From Ignelater luminosus (taxonomy: Eukaryota; Arthropoda; Insecta; Coleoptera; Elateridae), in NCBI GenBank assembly GCA_011009095.1, contig VTPC01000413.1:87479-151478 (forward strand): a stretch of 64,000 nucleotides of DNA. The letters are read 5' to 3'. The notes beneath the pieces were generated by a model that saw nothing but the letters and a program-made list of their open reading frames with translations, had not been told where the DNA came from and did no database searches. Position 1 is the first letter of the stretch, and each line of letters opens with the position of its first letter. The position numbers and the translations under genes are program-made. Shown in pieces: positions 12,800 through 24,600 of the stretch.

Positions 12800-15700
12800 T
12801 TTCTTTGTTCAAAGGGACGCTGATCCCGTAAAGCAGGTACAGGTTAAATAAGCAAAAGACTAGTTGTGGAGTGATAAGAAAATTCAAAAACCAATTCATA
12901 AACGTCTAGATTTATTGGTGCTTTGGACAAACGTAAAATGACTTACATGCACTCACTATATGTCTTTTCCAATGATAACCAATACTTTCATGCTTGAAGA
13001 CCAAACCATTGACGTTGATTGATTAGCACGAATAATTCTCACTAGACTGAAAAACTTTTTGCTGTTCTAATAAGGAAAAGGAAGTAGAAGGGTTTCTCAT
13101 TCCAGTAAATATTGAACGTCATAGCTTTTTCACATCTGTATGTACAGAAGGAATTAGTAAAAAAGGGTTTCCAAAGGCCTATTTGATAGGAGCCTCTCCA
13201 CAATATTACTAAAACTACTGTACTAATTTAATTACAAATGGCTGTCTTTAAAGTGTATATTTATTTCTGGACCATATTGTCCAATAGTCTGACTAAGCTA
13301 TAAAGGATGCCACATGATAGCTATAGGACCTCTTTATCTTGTCGCATAGGTGACGGGGGAGGCGACAAATGGCGAAAAATGACTTTTTTGATCATACCCG
13401 TTTTCTAGATCTCAAAAACTTCCAATCCGATTTGAACAATTTTTAGATATACGATCTACAATGGTTCAATAGGGACATGGAACCGTTATTCTCGTAGAGT
13501 TTAATGCCCGAAATGGATAATCGCAAATAGAAATGCTCTAATTGGGGTCCCCAAGCACTGTTTTAGATTTTAGATTTCATGGTCGTACATCTAGGATTAG
13601 CGACTTGGGAATCTTTAAGAAATATCTAAACGCCTATGTTCATTTGTACAGTGCTTATATGTACAACAAATAGTAAGATCAGCGTTTTTTATTTTTGATG
13701 ATGGCACTGGAAGCACTCATAGTTAGCGCGCAAACTATAAGAACTTGAGGGATGAAGTACTAAGGAGCTTATGGTGTAAAGACCGCAGTGAAGAAATTGT
13801 CGATTAAAAACATAAGACGGTTATTATGTAGGTATCGGGTTGAAACAATTGCAAAATGCGCAAAAGAATAACTAGGTATCCTAGACATCTATGACGTAGA
13901 AATTCAGTAATAGTTTGCGTAAGTTTCTTCTGATTCACTTTTGCTTTCTTCTTCCCACCCCGTCAGGATTAAAAGCGTCGAATTTTCTTAATCCGGCCCC
14001 TGACTTTATTATTATTTACATAATAATTACACAATATTTAAAATCTAATCCTAGATCAACTTGAAATTTTTTAAATTAAGGGGATGCGATCGTTCAAATA
14101 AATGCATGTGGTGCAACTAAGTCAACAACCAAGTTGGACTTCTAAATTTTGAAAGAATATTATATAAATTGCAAACTTCAACTAAATTAGGATTCCAGTA
14201 AATTCTCAAAATTAGACAATAAATACTGGAGTTGTGGTTGCCTAGCTAGTGTAAATAGATTTTGTTCAAAAAGTGAGATCAATTTTTTTACGAAATTTGT
14301 ATTTTCAAAACGAAGTACTTAACAAACATAACGTTAGGTTTAATACATTTTGCAAACGATTGCAAGATTTTGAGCGAGTAACTGTTTGATGAGAAAGTCG
14401 CTGTGTTTAGTTGGCACATTTGGCAATAAAAATTATTCCGATAGGATTTGATTTGATAGAGAAATAAAAGTGTTTTTCCCGTTTGAAGACGGATAATAGT
14501 AATGGTTTTTGGGAAAGGAGACACTTTTTATATTTTATTGTTGGATATCCGTTTCAAACCCTTTGATTGAATTATTTGGAAGACACCAAGAGAACATGTG
14601 GGAAAAAACATCAATTCGTTTCATTTTTCTGTTTGGCATAGGACTCTTTTAAGAACTCAGAGACTATATTTCAGACAAGAAAATGAATTGTAAGAAAAAG
14701 TGAAGGAAAAGATGAAATGAGAGATGATCAAACCTATCTACTAGAGAAACCAAGAAAAAAATCGGCTTGAGAATTTGAATAAACCTAGTGCTCCAAATGT
14801 GAATACAGCAAGTTAAGTTAAAAAAGACTAATAAAAGGTTGATGATAAATTTGCTAGGGAAGATAAGCAAGCAATTTGAGATTTAATGGTAATGAGGCTT
14901 AACAGTAGCATATTGTGCTACTACAGTGAAGCGTTGCACAAACGAGAAAAGTACCTTTTTGAACTTGTTGATTGGCACTATACGTTTTTTACGACCAACC
15001 ATTTCCAAGATAAAGAAGATGAACATATTTTTAAGACTAGTAGTAAGTGCAGATATAAAATGTGAAAAATACAGAAATGGGAGTTGATTGAAATGGGGAA
15101 GCAAACTACCAGAGCACTTCTTTGTTTGGAATTATAACAAATGCAAAACATTATGTTTTGTGGTACGAAGAGTTAGTATTTAACAATAGAAGCAAAGGTC
15201 GGGGGTAAGAATATTTACATTAAAATATGCAAGGAAACTTAACCAACACTAGAAAATAGAATAAGAAACAGAAGAAACCTTTGAGAATTATCTGATAACA
15301 GATAATGAAAGCAAGAAGAGAGCACTAGAAGGATGACGTAAATGAGAATGCCATCGTATAAAGACCATAATGGAAGATAGAGAAATGTATCATGGAAAGT
15401 GAAACGGAAAGAGAAAACTTGTGAACTAATAAATGCGGGAAGAAAGCCAAGGAAAGAAATTTTTTCTCGGTGGTCTAACCACTTCTTGACACTGCGTAAG
15501 TGGGATTAAAATTGGCAATATCCGTGTAATTTTTATTAAAATTGGAGCTTACAAAGAGACTTCTGATTAAGCAATCGTAAAATACGGTTTCCTTTTGCTA
15601 TTCTCAAAATCTTTTTTCTGTTTCTTTCTGCAGAATTTTAAATTAAAAAGATTGAAATGCCTAATACTTAATAAATCATTAACCTAGAAGACATTCAAAG

Positions 15701-18700
15701 AATTTTCTTTGATCATTCTGAAATGTGATCACACAAAAGACGGTTCATTTTACGGAAACATTCACTTCTGTTAATGCAGGTTCATTAGTACTGATTCTGG
15801 CGACGACAAATACGAAATGCGATTTCTCTCGATTTTTGTTTCCTGCGTATCCTTATCAGGTTCCTGAGGTTTAAAATCAGGAAGTATTTCGCCAACAAGA
15901 ACCTTCACCGATCGTCCGAGTTAATGATCCATTGCAGTTAGATAATACAAATAAATCGATTATTATCATCAACTCAATAAACACCTGTGCAGGATGGGCT
16001 TGGTTTACTTAATTAAAGTAAGAAATCTTTTAATATTATTAATTGGACAATTTTCAATTGGAATTGAATAACATTCTCAGGAAGGAATTCCTGCTGAATA
16101 CTTCCGTCCAATGCGGGTGAATCTGAAGCGTGTGTACGTGCCGAGCTCAATGACCGATTTCGCATAACGAGAAAATTAATACGCTCGATAAACTAAATGG
16201 GAAAGGTGCAACCGTGTTAAAATCTCATATTTCGCTACTGTTATGTATATTATATTACTAAACCGACATATTATGTATGGAAGATCACAAAGTTTGTTTA
16301 TTAAATAAATATTATGATAATATTCTCATCTTCCAGTAGCAGGAGAAAGTCGAAGTTCCTTTACTTTTGAACTTTTTTAATATCGCATTTTGAAGATGAG
16401 GTAATAATAGTAGAAAAGAAACGTGAAAAAAGAACGTTTTGCATCTTCAAAAAGTTTGTACGTAAAAGAGGTGTTTAATATGGATGTGGCTTTACACAAT
16501 CCAAACGGAATGCTTTCTTACTCACATACATTTCAAATTTGGTATTCAAACTTAAATTGCGTTCTATAAAGCACATGAATTTGAATTTGCCAATTTTATT
16601 CTATTAGGAGTTTCTTTCCTAATAAGAATAAAGTAGTAGATGATTCAGGTTTTAAAAAAGTAAAAGAATAAAAGACTATCAATGTCCTTGAATAAATCGT
16701 GGTTATTAAACAATTGCATCTCCATAGATTGTACAGCAATAGTTCACTTCTACGCTTCTAGTTAATCAGCCATTAAGAAAACCACAAACTAGGTACAGCA
16801 ACAAAAATCGTTGAAAGAGAAAGGTGTCTATGATTAATATGAAAATGTATTCTCGCAGTGCGTGGATTTTTTCTACTGGAATTTTATTATTACTATTTTA
16901 ATAGTTCTCATCAATTTCACGATTAGGTACTTATTATCAAATCATTTCCTAATTAATTACGCAAAAGAGTAATAAAATATTTAAATTGGATAGGTTATGA
17001 GAAACATTCCATAATGTATGTTTTTTCTTCTCATCTTCCTTTTAGGTTAGGTACTTATGTCGCACCATAATTCTATAATAAGTGTTGAGTAATAGAGTAA
17101 GAGGTATGAGACAGGAAGCTAAATTGATTCTTTGAGAAGTATTTGTCTAAATATAGGTTAAGTCTCATTTAAAAAAATAGAAGTAGAATGTTCATTAAAA
17201 TTTGTTCCATGGAATATTCTAGAAAATTATTTCCTAATACACTCATACAGATGACATCTGGACTCTTAGCATATATTAGCAATCATTTGTTATTAAAGAA
17301 GCTGAGTATTTTAACAAATATGCTACTAAATTGACATTCTGATTTTTCAAGGTCGTGGGATGCATGTAGGGTTTGCTTTTGAATGTAGCTGTTTTGATCT
17401 TTTATTGTTCGATTGTTCTAGTTCTGTTGTATTATGCAAATGGTTTTTGTCATTTTCAATTCGAATGGTTCTTTATAGTCTTTCAAGTTCTGCCAAAGGA
17501 ACATATTACTGATGTATAACTTTACTGCTTAATTTAGTTTTCAATATTTCCTGTTTCTTGGACTTTTAATATTTTTGATTTTAATGTAACAGCTCTGTAC
17601 AGTGGCACTATCATTTTTCCTTATTATGTTTCAAAAGTCTTTGACTTACATTTTTCAGCATTTGTTGACACCAAACTGGGATAAAGGATTCTTTATTCAT
17701 TACTATATCTAGACTCATTTAAAGCATTTGGGAGAAAATTCATGGCTACCTTTAGCTTTATGCTGGTTTGTCGATTCTCCATTGTTTGTTTTAAGAATTT
17801 TGTTTAGTGACAAGATTGATCTTGTGGATGTCTGGTAATTCTAAAAGTCAGGAATTTGGTGCCGAATAGAACGCCTACACACAGTATACACATTTTGTTG
17901 TTTTACTTTATTTGGGCTTCCTTCAGATTATTCTGTTTCTTACATTCTTTTGTTCCTCTTTTATAGCCTTTTTACTTTTTGCCAGGATGTTCTTTGCTTT
18001 AATATGATTGCTAATAACGCTTCCAAATCAAGATGTAACTGTTGGGCAATACCTTATGAATGGATTATGTGATAGAAAATAAGAGCAAAAGTCTTGATAA
18101 ATATCTAGCCGAAATTGCATCGTTTTTTTATTTTTTATATTTTTAATATTTCTGCAATATTGAAATGAGATTCTAAAATCCTTCCAACTGTTTATCTCTG
18201 TGAGAGGCAGATATATACAGAATGACGCTCCCTCTAAAATTAAAATTGAAATAAAATGTATTCATCATTATCATCCAGATGTAATGGTCAGCATCTGTGA
18301 GGTCGATGTTCTGGTTAATAATTACAGAAGGTTGATTCAAAAACATAAACATTTAAGAACACCTAACCTAACTAGATCTCGACTTTACATTCTTACTTAG
18401 TAAAAACAAATACTTAACAGTTGCTAGCAATTGCATAGTAACTATCAGACAAAATGGAATTAGACAAACCTTTCATTTTCAATAGATGTCTTATGTTTCA
18501 GTATCAGTAACAATATAATAGTTATTGTACCAGCAGCATCTCATGTCAACTACTGTTTTCTACGCAATTTCCAATTTTGTAAAATGTTTATCACATCGTT
18601 GATCAAAATCCAAAACTAATTAACTAAGATATTGCGTTAAACAAAACTTGAAATTTAGGAAGGCATTTTAGATTACTTCGCATGGAAGCTTTAGAAGCAT

Positions 18701-20135
18701 GAGTCTTTTTGACTTAGTTCTTTGGTTTTCTGAAACCAAGCTGTCAAAAAGTGCGTGTTTAAGTTTCTGTGAGTAATCCTAAAATTGCTGCAGCCATAGT
18801 AGTCTTAACTGTAAACTTTAATTGCCTATGTTTAAAGCAACATGCCCCAATTTCCCTAATCTATTTTCTCAACAAATAATTTTATTGGTATTAAGCATAA
18901 AAACGTGAATGATTGTGTTTTGTTACCTGTTACGTTTGAGTAATTTGCAAATGAACCTTTACCGAATAATAAGATGCTCGTGGTATTTAATATTACGTAA
19001 CTTCTTTAAGTAAATTGAGATGATGTACTGCATGCTACATAACATATTTTTGAACCCCTTGGAATAGGATACAAATTATGATGACCTGATTCTGAAAATA
19101 GTTTTACAGGTTTATTTTTTATTTTGCTCTGTTATATAAATTTTTAGATTTATTTATTTTAAATTGGCGTATCTAAACAATAAACCGTAGGTAGACGTTC
19201 CACATGTTTGTTTTTATTGTCGTATTGCACAATTTGAAAGCGCTTATTACCTATGCTCAAATTTACGTTTTATGGTACAAATTCGTAATATAAGCTATGC
19301 AGTATTATGAAAAGGTAGTTTGTTTTAAAATAAGTAATAGAATTTTTTACTAGAAAATCATATAATATTTGTAGTAATTCAAGTTAGTGTTGCGTGGCTA
19401 GGATTTAATTAAATTAATGTTTTGATATTGAACCATAGCTCTTAATTAGAGAAGTACATATTATATTGTTATTATTATATTAATAAAAAAAAGATTTTTA
19501 TGGATTATTCTGAAGGATATCTTTACAATATAATAGTTTTTATAGACTTTGTAGTACGTAATGGATCTGTTCATCAAATTAGGTTTAAGATACCGTAACT
19601 AATAACATACAATAATATGCATAGTTAAATTTTAATTAATGAAATAAATAACATGAACACTCAATAAATAGTTGTCTAACAAGTGTGAGATTTATATATA
19701 CTTTTGGAAATTAGATTTACACACATGTAATTGCACGTTTAAAACTATTGATCAAGTAAAAATTAAAATCAATCAAGACAAGGTTAAAACAGTTATACCT
19801 CTTTTCACTTATTTTTTGTATTCAAACTTCGTGTTTGTTGTTATTTTGTAATCAATGACCTTAATATTAGTTTTACGCGAGATTTATAAATTCCTTTTGC
19901 TATTAGTATGAATTTGATCAACGTAGGAGTTCAAGAATAATTCCCAGCGCAGAGTAAATAACTTTCAAATATTAATGCTGATTAGTAAATAATTTTATTA
20001 TACGTTGTCTATAAAGAACAAATAGTAGATTAACAGTGAATTCTCAAATCACTAACGTAAATTATGTAGAAAGATAGTAGTCCCAAGACGGTTTCATGTG
20101 CCACTCCGCTAGTACTGAATGGAAGATCGTTAGCA
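12800..20135. other. Non-coding DNA with a few higher-complexity blocks
   Basis: No gene is supported. Two stretches stand out from the A+T-rich background by more CpG and fewer homopolymers: about 13,300-13,620 and about 15,760-16,210. Neither has a long frame. A lone hAT-like terminus (CTTAATCCGGCCCCTG) ends at 14,002 without a partner. The segment 17,300-18,060 is pyrimidine-rich on the plus strand, as decayed minus-strand LINEs often are, but I recognise no protein motif in it. Confidence 0.5.
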
Positions 20136-20137
20136 TA

Positions 20138-20165
20138 CGAGGGCGGTTCAGTAAGTGCCCGTGTT
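20138..20165 (+). repeat. Left terminal inverted repeat of the complete mariner
   Basis: About 28 bp beginning CGAGGGCGGTTCAGTAAG, preceded by TA. It pairs with the right end with two mismatches. It is the expected transposase-binding site. Confidence 0.92.
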
Positions 20166-20316
20166 TGACGACAGAAGGCGTTCCTGAGAGAAGTTGGTGT
20201 TATCATCGTGTGCTGCCATCTATCAAACGACGGTATAACAAATTGCAGACTGATTGATAGGTTAGTTTGGATTTGACAGCCATTTGAGTAAGACGTGTTT
20301 CGTGATTTTAGCTAAG

Positions 20317-21366
20317 ATGGAAAAAGAGCAGTATCGTTCGGTAATTCGCTTTCTGTTTTTGGATGGGAAAAAATGCGAGGAGATAAAAGCAAAGTTGGAT
20401 GCTCTTTATGGGGACACTTCGCCATCTATGACCACAGTAAGATATTGGTTCAACGAATTTAAACGTGGGCGAACATCCGGTTTTGGTGAGGAGCGACCAG
20501 GACGCTCGGCAGACGTGGTTACCGAGGAAATCATTCAAAAAGTCCACGACATGATTCTCGCTGATCGACGAACGAAAGTGCGTGAAGTAGCAGAGGCCGT
20601 AGGTGTGTCGACCGGAACGGCAATTAATATTTTACATGATAAGTTGGCGATGAAAAAATTGTCGGCGCGATGGGTGCCGCGATTGCTAACGGTGGACAAC
20701 AAGCGGATGCGGCTGTTAACTTCGAAGCAGTGTTTGGAGCAATTTAAGCGAAATCCGAAGGAGTTTTTGCGTCGAGTTGTCACCGTTGATGAAACCTGGA
20801 TTCATCATTACACACCAGAAACTAAGCAACAATCAAAACAATGGATTTCTCCCGGTGAATCTGCTCCAAAGAAGGCGAAGATGGTTCCATCGGCCGGAAA
20901 GATCATGGCGACGATTTTTTGGGATGCGAACGGCGTCATCCTCATGGATTTTTTAGAAAAAGGAAGAACGATCACTGGACAATACTACAGTGAGTTATTA
21001 GACAGCTTCGACAAAAAATTGAAGGAGACACGGCCGCATTTGGCGAAAAAGAAGGTGCTGTTTCACCACGATAACGCACCAGCTCATTCATCCGGAGTTG
21101 TCGCCGCCAAACTGCATGAATTGCGTTATGAATTGCTGCCGCATCCCCCGTATTCACCCGATCTGGCTCCCTGCGACTTTTTCTTGTTTCCTAACATGAA
21201 GAAATGGCTCGCGGGAAAAAAATTTAGCTCAAACGAGGAAATCATCGCCGAGATAGAGGCGTATTTTGGAGAGTTCGACAAATCCTATTTTTTGGAGGGG
21301 TTAAAAAAATGGCAGGAACGTTGGGAGAAGTGTATATTTCTAAAAGGAGACTATATTGCAAAATAA
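20317..21366 (+). CDS. Mariner transposase, intact, 349 residues
   Basis: The product is a cut-and-paste DNA transposase that binds the element's inverted repeats and inserts it at TA dinucleotides. The frame is open for 349 codons, the usual size. I start at the ATG at 20,317 (MEKEQYRSV), which aligns with the start of the third-family mariner near 36.8 kb; an 11-codon upstream extension lacks an ATG. Residues 1 to about 110 form the paired helix-turn-helix DNA-binding region. The linker motif WVPRLLT starts at residue 119. The catalytic triad is complete: Asp158 in VTVDETWIHHY, Asp252 in HHDNAPAH and Asp287 in DLAPCDFFLF, with 34 residues between the second and third, defining DD34D. The C-terminus (WEKCIFLKGDYIAK) is family-typical. 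No stop, frameshift or missing catalytic residue is visible. A TAA follows directly, then an A-rich stretch and the right inverted repeat. Confidence 0.95.
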   Translation: MEKEQYRSVIRFLFLDGKKCEEIKAKLDALYGDTSPSMTTVRYWFNEFKRGRTSGFGEERPGRSADVVTEEIIQKVHDMILADRRTKVREVAEAVGVSTGTAINILHDKLAMKKLSARWVPRLLTVDNKRMRLLTSKQCLEQFKRNPKEFLRRVVTVDETWIHHYTPETKQQSKQWISPGESAPKKAKMVPSAGKIMATIFWDANGVILMDFLEKGRTITGQYYSELLDSFDKKLKETRPHLAKKKVLFHHDNAPAHSSGVVAAKLHELRYELLPHPPYSPDLAPCDFFLFPNMKKWLAGKKFSSNEEIIAEIEAYFGEFDKSYFLEGLKKWQERWEKCIFLKGDYIAK

Positions 21367-21401
21367 AAAAAAATTTTGAAAAAAATTGTGTCTTCATTTC
21401 T

Positions 21402-21429
21402 AACACGGGTACTTATTGAACCGCCCTCG
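21402..21429 (-). repeat. Right terminal inverted repeat of the complete mariner
   Basis: Reads CGAGGGCGGTTCAATAAG on the minus strand and is followed by TA. It matches the left end except at two positions. Confidence 0.92.
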
Positions 21430-21604
21430 TACTATTTACAGTAAACTCATTTTTTATATTTTAGAAAAAAACTGCTACCTACCTTTAACTCTGTAATTTT
21501 AAAGTTTTAACTTGAAACATTTCCAAAAACCTTTTTAGAATCAACATGAATAAATCCTTAGATGGTAGGTACAAACTTAACACATCCTTTAACTAGATTT
21601 CTGA

Positions 21605-21634
<30 letters not shown>
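21605..21634 (+). repeat. AAT/ATG-type trinucleotide microsatellite
   Basis: A run of about six AAT units grading into AATG/ATGATA units. It is a simple sequence repeat with no gene attached. Confidence 0.85.
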
Positions 21635-21635
<1 letters not shown>

Positions 21636-21639
21636 TCCA

Positions 21640-24600
21640 TTTATATTCACTCTTTCGCAATACAATGAGCTAAAAATTGTCAAGATTATATTTGATATTG
21701 ATATCAATACATGTACTATCAAGAGATTCTCTGTTCACAAATATTGCATAGTAAATTTTATAATTTTATATCGGAAAAACTAGTAGTGTCCAAGATGTTT
21801 GTTTCTTAAATATCTCGGAAATAATTATGGGCAATATTACGATGAGACTTTGTTATTTGGCATTCTCTGCAAACACATTTCCTTAGATAAAGCCTAATAT
21901 TGATTACTTTCAAGATCTAAAATTCGTTTTAGCAAAAACGGCATTCCTGTAAATACTTTTCATGAGATGCGTCGTTTTTGAGTAAAGTAAAATTTTTCAG
22001 AATCTTCCAAATTTAATTTGCAATGCCAAAGTCTTTTATATCTGCAATATCTCCAAGACAAGATATGATACTGTACTGTACTGTAGGTATAGAAGAGTTT
22101 GGTTTGTATTTCCTGTTTGTGTTCAATCTAACCGTCTATATATTTATCTGCTTCCTTTTTTCGTCTAATCCTCAGCTTTAATCATTTCTATTATATTTCG
22201 TCCTGATAACAAACATTGTAGCTCTTGGTTTATCCTTTTTTTCCCAACCTTTTTCCTATAGTCTTGCCATCTTGTATTTTTTTAATGTTTTCCGTTTCCA
22301 TATCAGCTGCTACCTAGTTATTTTTGCTTGTACCTATTTCTGTTTTATTTTTTAACTTGTTTTGTAAATGACACGTGATTTACTCAACTTATCTACCTCT
22401 TCAAAGCCTGATATCTGTCTTGCAAGCGTTTTTAAAAGGAGTCCAATCGCCTAACGTTGAGTATCATTTTTCTTCGACTCTTACGTATCAAAAGAATCGA
22501 CTTGAATCTGTTTCTAGAGTGAACAATCGAGTTTAATTAAGCATGAATGCAGAATGACGTGAAGAAAGTTCTTTTGATAACTCAGGACTTGAATCATATT
22601 GAATACTTTCTGTTACTTGTTGATCCTGTATTTCTCAAATGAAGACTTCGTCATTTCCTACCTAATATGTTGGGGTTGCTCAGGCAAAAAAATTGAAAAA
22701 CGATTTTTATTCTTTTTTTCTACATTGAGACATGCAAAGAACAGTTGGAACGTCTTACAGACTGTCTACTGTATGCTTGTTCGAAATTTGTCAACAAAAT
22801 GTGAAAATCTTTCTGAAACTCATATTTGGCTAAGATTTTCAAACTATGTTTTACTGATTTATGCACTCTCCCAATAAAACCAAAAAAATACCTAATCTTT
22901 GAATGTTACTAATCATTTGCCCAAAGGTGCAAATTGCAATTTAGAGAAATTTTGCACATGGGTAAGAATTTTAGTTTTTTTAATCTTAAATATCTAAAAG
23001 AATAAAGCTAGACAAGTGCAAGTCTAGAACGTTTCGATCGATTTTTAGAACTGCTGGAAAATTGGTCAACTTTAATTTAAGATCTTTTTGTTTGCAAAAC
23101 AAATTGTTACTTTATTATAATTTTCTAGATCAACGTTTTACTTACTTAATTAAAAGGAAAATTGTACACACATAGTAATAATAATTTCATGCATAATTAT
23201 TAGTTGTAACATTTTATTATATCCAGTTTCTGATGAAATACGAATAATAGGTATTCTCGATTCATTGCATTCGTGCTGTGTAAACATTTCCATTTATTTA
23301 TACTTCTTTCATGAACATTACTCGTGCATACACTAATAGAAAAAAAATCTCACGAGAATTATTCTTTATAATGTAATTTAAACGAATGTTAACGAAACAT
23401 AATTATTTAATGGTATTCAATGTATATTTCTTCTTTTTCTATCTTACAACTCGCGTTTTTTTGAAATAAATAGGGCGTATGAAAACAAGGAAAAAATTTT
23501 AAGCCATTATCATCAGATTATGATTTAATAAATAATATTTACATTAATCATAACCAACAATGAATATGTACATAATGAAATTTAATTAAAATTAATGACA
23601 ATGGACGCAATATCCTCGCTTCAGTTGAAACTCCTATATCAAGAGCTCATTCCACAGGTGACGATTTCCAATTCATATAAATTACAATACTTGAAAATTA
23701 ATTACACGATATAAAAATTGGTCTTCCACAAGGATATATCTTGAAAGTAAATTCTATTACAACGACGACCATGAAAATAGTATTGTAGGTGTAGAAATTT
23801 CATTTGGTTGAGTGATAACAACGTGATTAAATTTGAAATTCTATACCGATAATAATCCAAAAATTATTAAAGACAAAGTCGTTAAAGTAATTCCATTATG
23901 TTATTATTACAACATGACACCACATCTTAGTAACTCAGTAACTAACTAATTAATGTTATAGAATAATTACATCTAACAGCCAGAAATGTCAACTTCACGG
24001 TTTCACTTCTCGTTCTTGTTCCATACAAGAGACGGAAATGATTATAAGTACCTGTCTGTATAATTTTCGTTGTATCCATCAAACTTTAGCTAGCTAGCTA
24101 GCTAACGATTTTGTGTGGTCCAGACTCTAATGGAATTAATTTAATAAATATTAATAGAGTTGTTGGTGGTCAAGTAAGACTTTGATTAAAATTGAAAGTT
24201 TATGTATAGAATGAAGCTTTGGGTATTCAAGACTTTTAAGAGATTATGGAAAGGGAAGATTGGATAGGGAGATGACTATCGACAAAACTATTTGATACCG
24301 TTTCTGTTTCCTTTTTCCTAGTTGAAGAATTAATTTTTTATTACTAAAAGGAAGGCGGAGCTGTTACAGAAACGAATATTACTCATAAAAAATTAATTGG
24401 AAGTTGTGATTCATTAGGTTGGTTTTATATGACAGCCTTATGAAATACGGATCTATATCTAGTTTATGTCAGAAATATGAGCTTGTTAATTTATTAGAAT
24501 TGCAGAAAGATGTATTAATATCCATAAAATCTGTATAATTTTATATAACGCATACGATCTTAAATCATTAAAGTAAAACTAAATAATTACAAACACTTTC

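Larger units (their letters stand above)
20138..21429 (+). mobile_element. Complete mariner transposon (DD34D, Tc1/mariner superfamily)
   Basis: This is a 1,292-bp element with both ends and an uninterrupted transposase. The ends are inverted repeats of about 28 bp starting CGAGGGCGGTTCA, differing at two positions, and are flanked by TA (20,136-20,137 and 21,430-21,431), the target duplication typical of mariners. Length and layout (short leader, one intronless gene, short A-rich trailer) are normal for the superfamily. The coding part is richer in G+C and CpG than the flanking DNA, which fits a recent arrival. The intact frame and well-matched ends make this the one element in the window that could still be mobile; activity itself is inference. 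The transposase resembles the irritans/mellifera-type mariners, but I do not fix the subfamily. Confidence 0.95.

Noticed and set aside
7839-14002. A hAT-like left end (CAGGGGCGG at 7,839) and a hAT-like right end (CCGGCCCCTG ending at 14,002) as one 6-kb transposon
   Set aside because: The eight bases outside the two ends do not match, the repeats diverge after the first few bases, and no hAT transposase lies between them. The two motifs are more likely unrelated scraps or chance.
17300-18060. Decayed antisense LINE suggested by strand-biased base composition
   Set aside because: Translation of the minus strand by eye gave no reverse transcriptase or endonuclease motif; base bias alone is not enough.
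20284-20316. Upstream 11-codon extension of the mariner transposase
   Set aside because: It begins with TTG. The ATG at 20,317 gives the family-typical start and the same length (349 codons) as the third-family copy.
20308-21157. Minus-strand open frames across the complete mariner
   Set aside because: They are antisense shadows of the transposase gene with no motifs of their own. The same applies to antisense frames over the LINE at 45.6-46.7 kb and the other mariners.
23225-23255. Hammerhead ribozyme core (CTGATGA)
   Set aside because: The required GAA after a closing stem II and the flanking stems I and III cannot be formed. Another CTGATGA on the minus strand near 29,010 also lacks the correct GAA placement.
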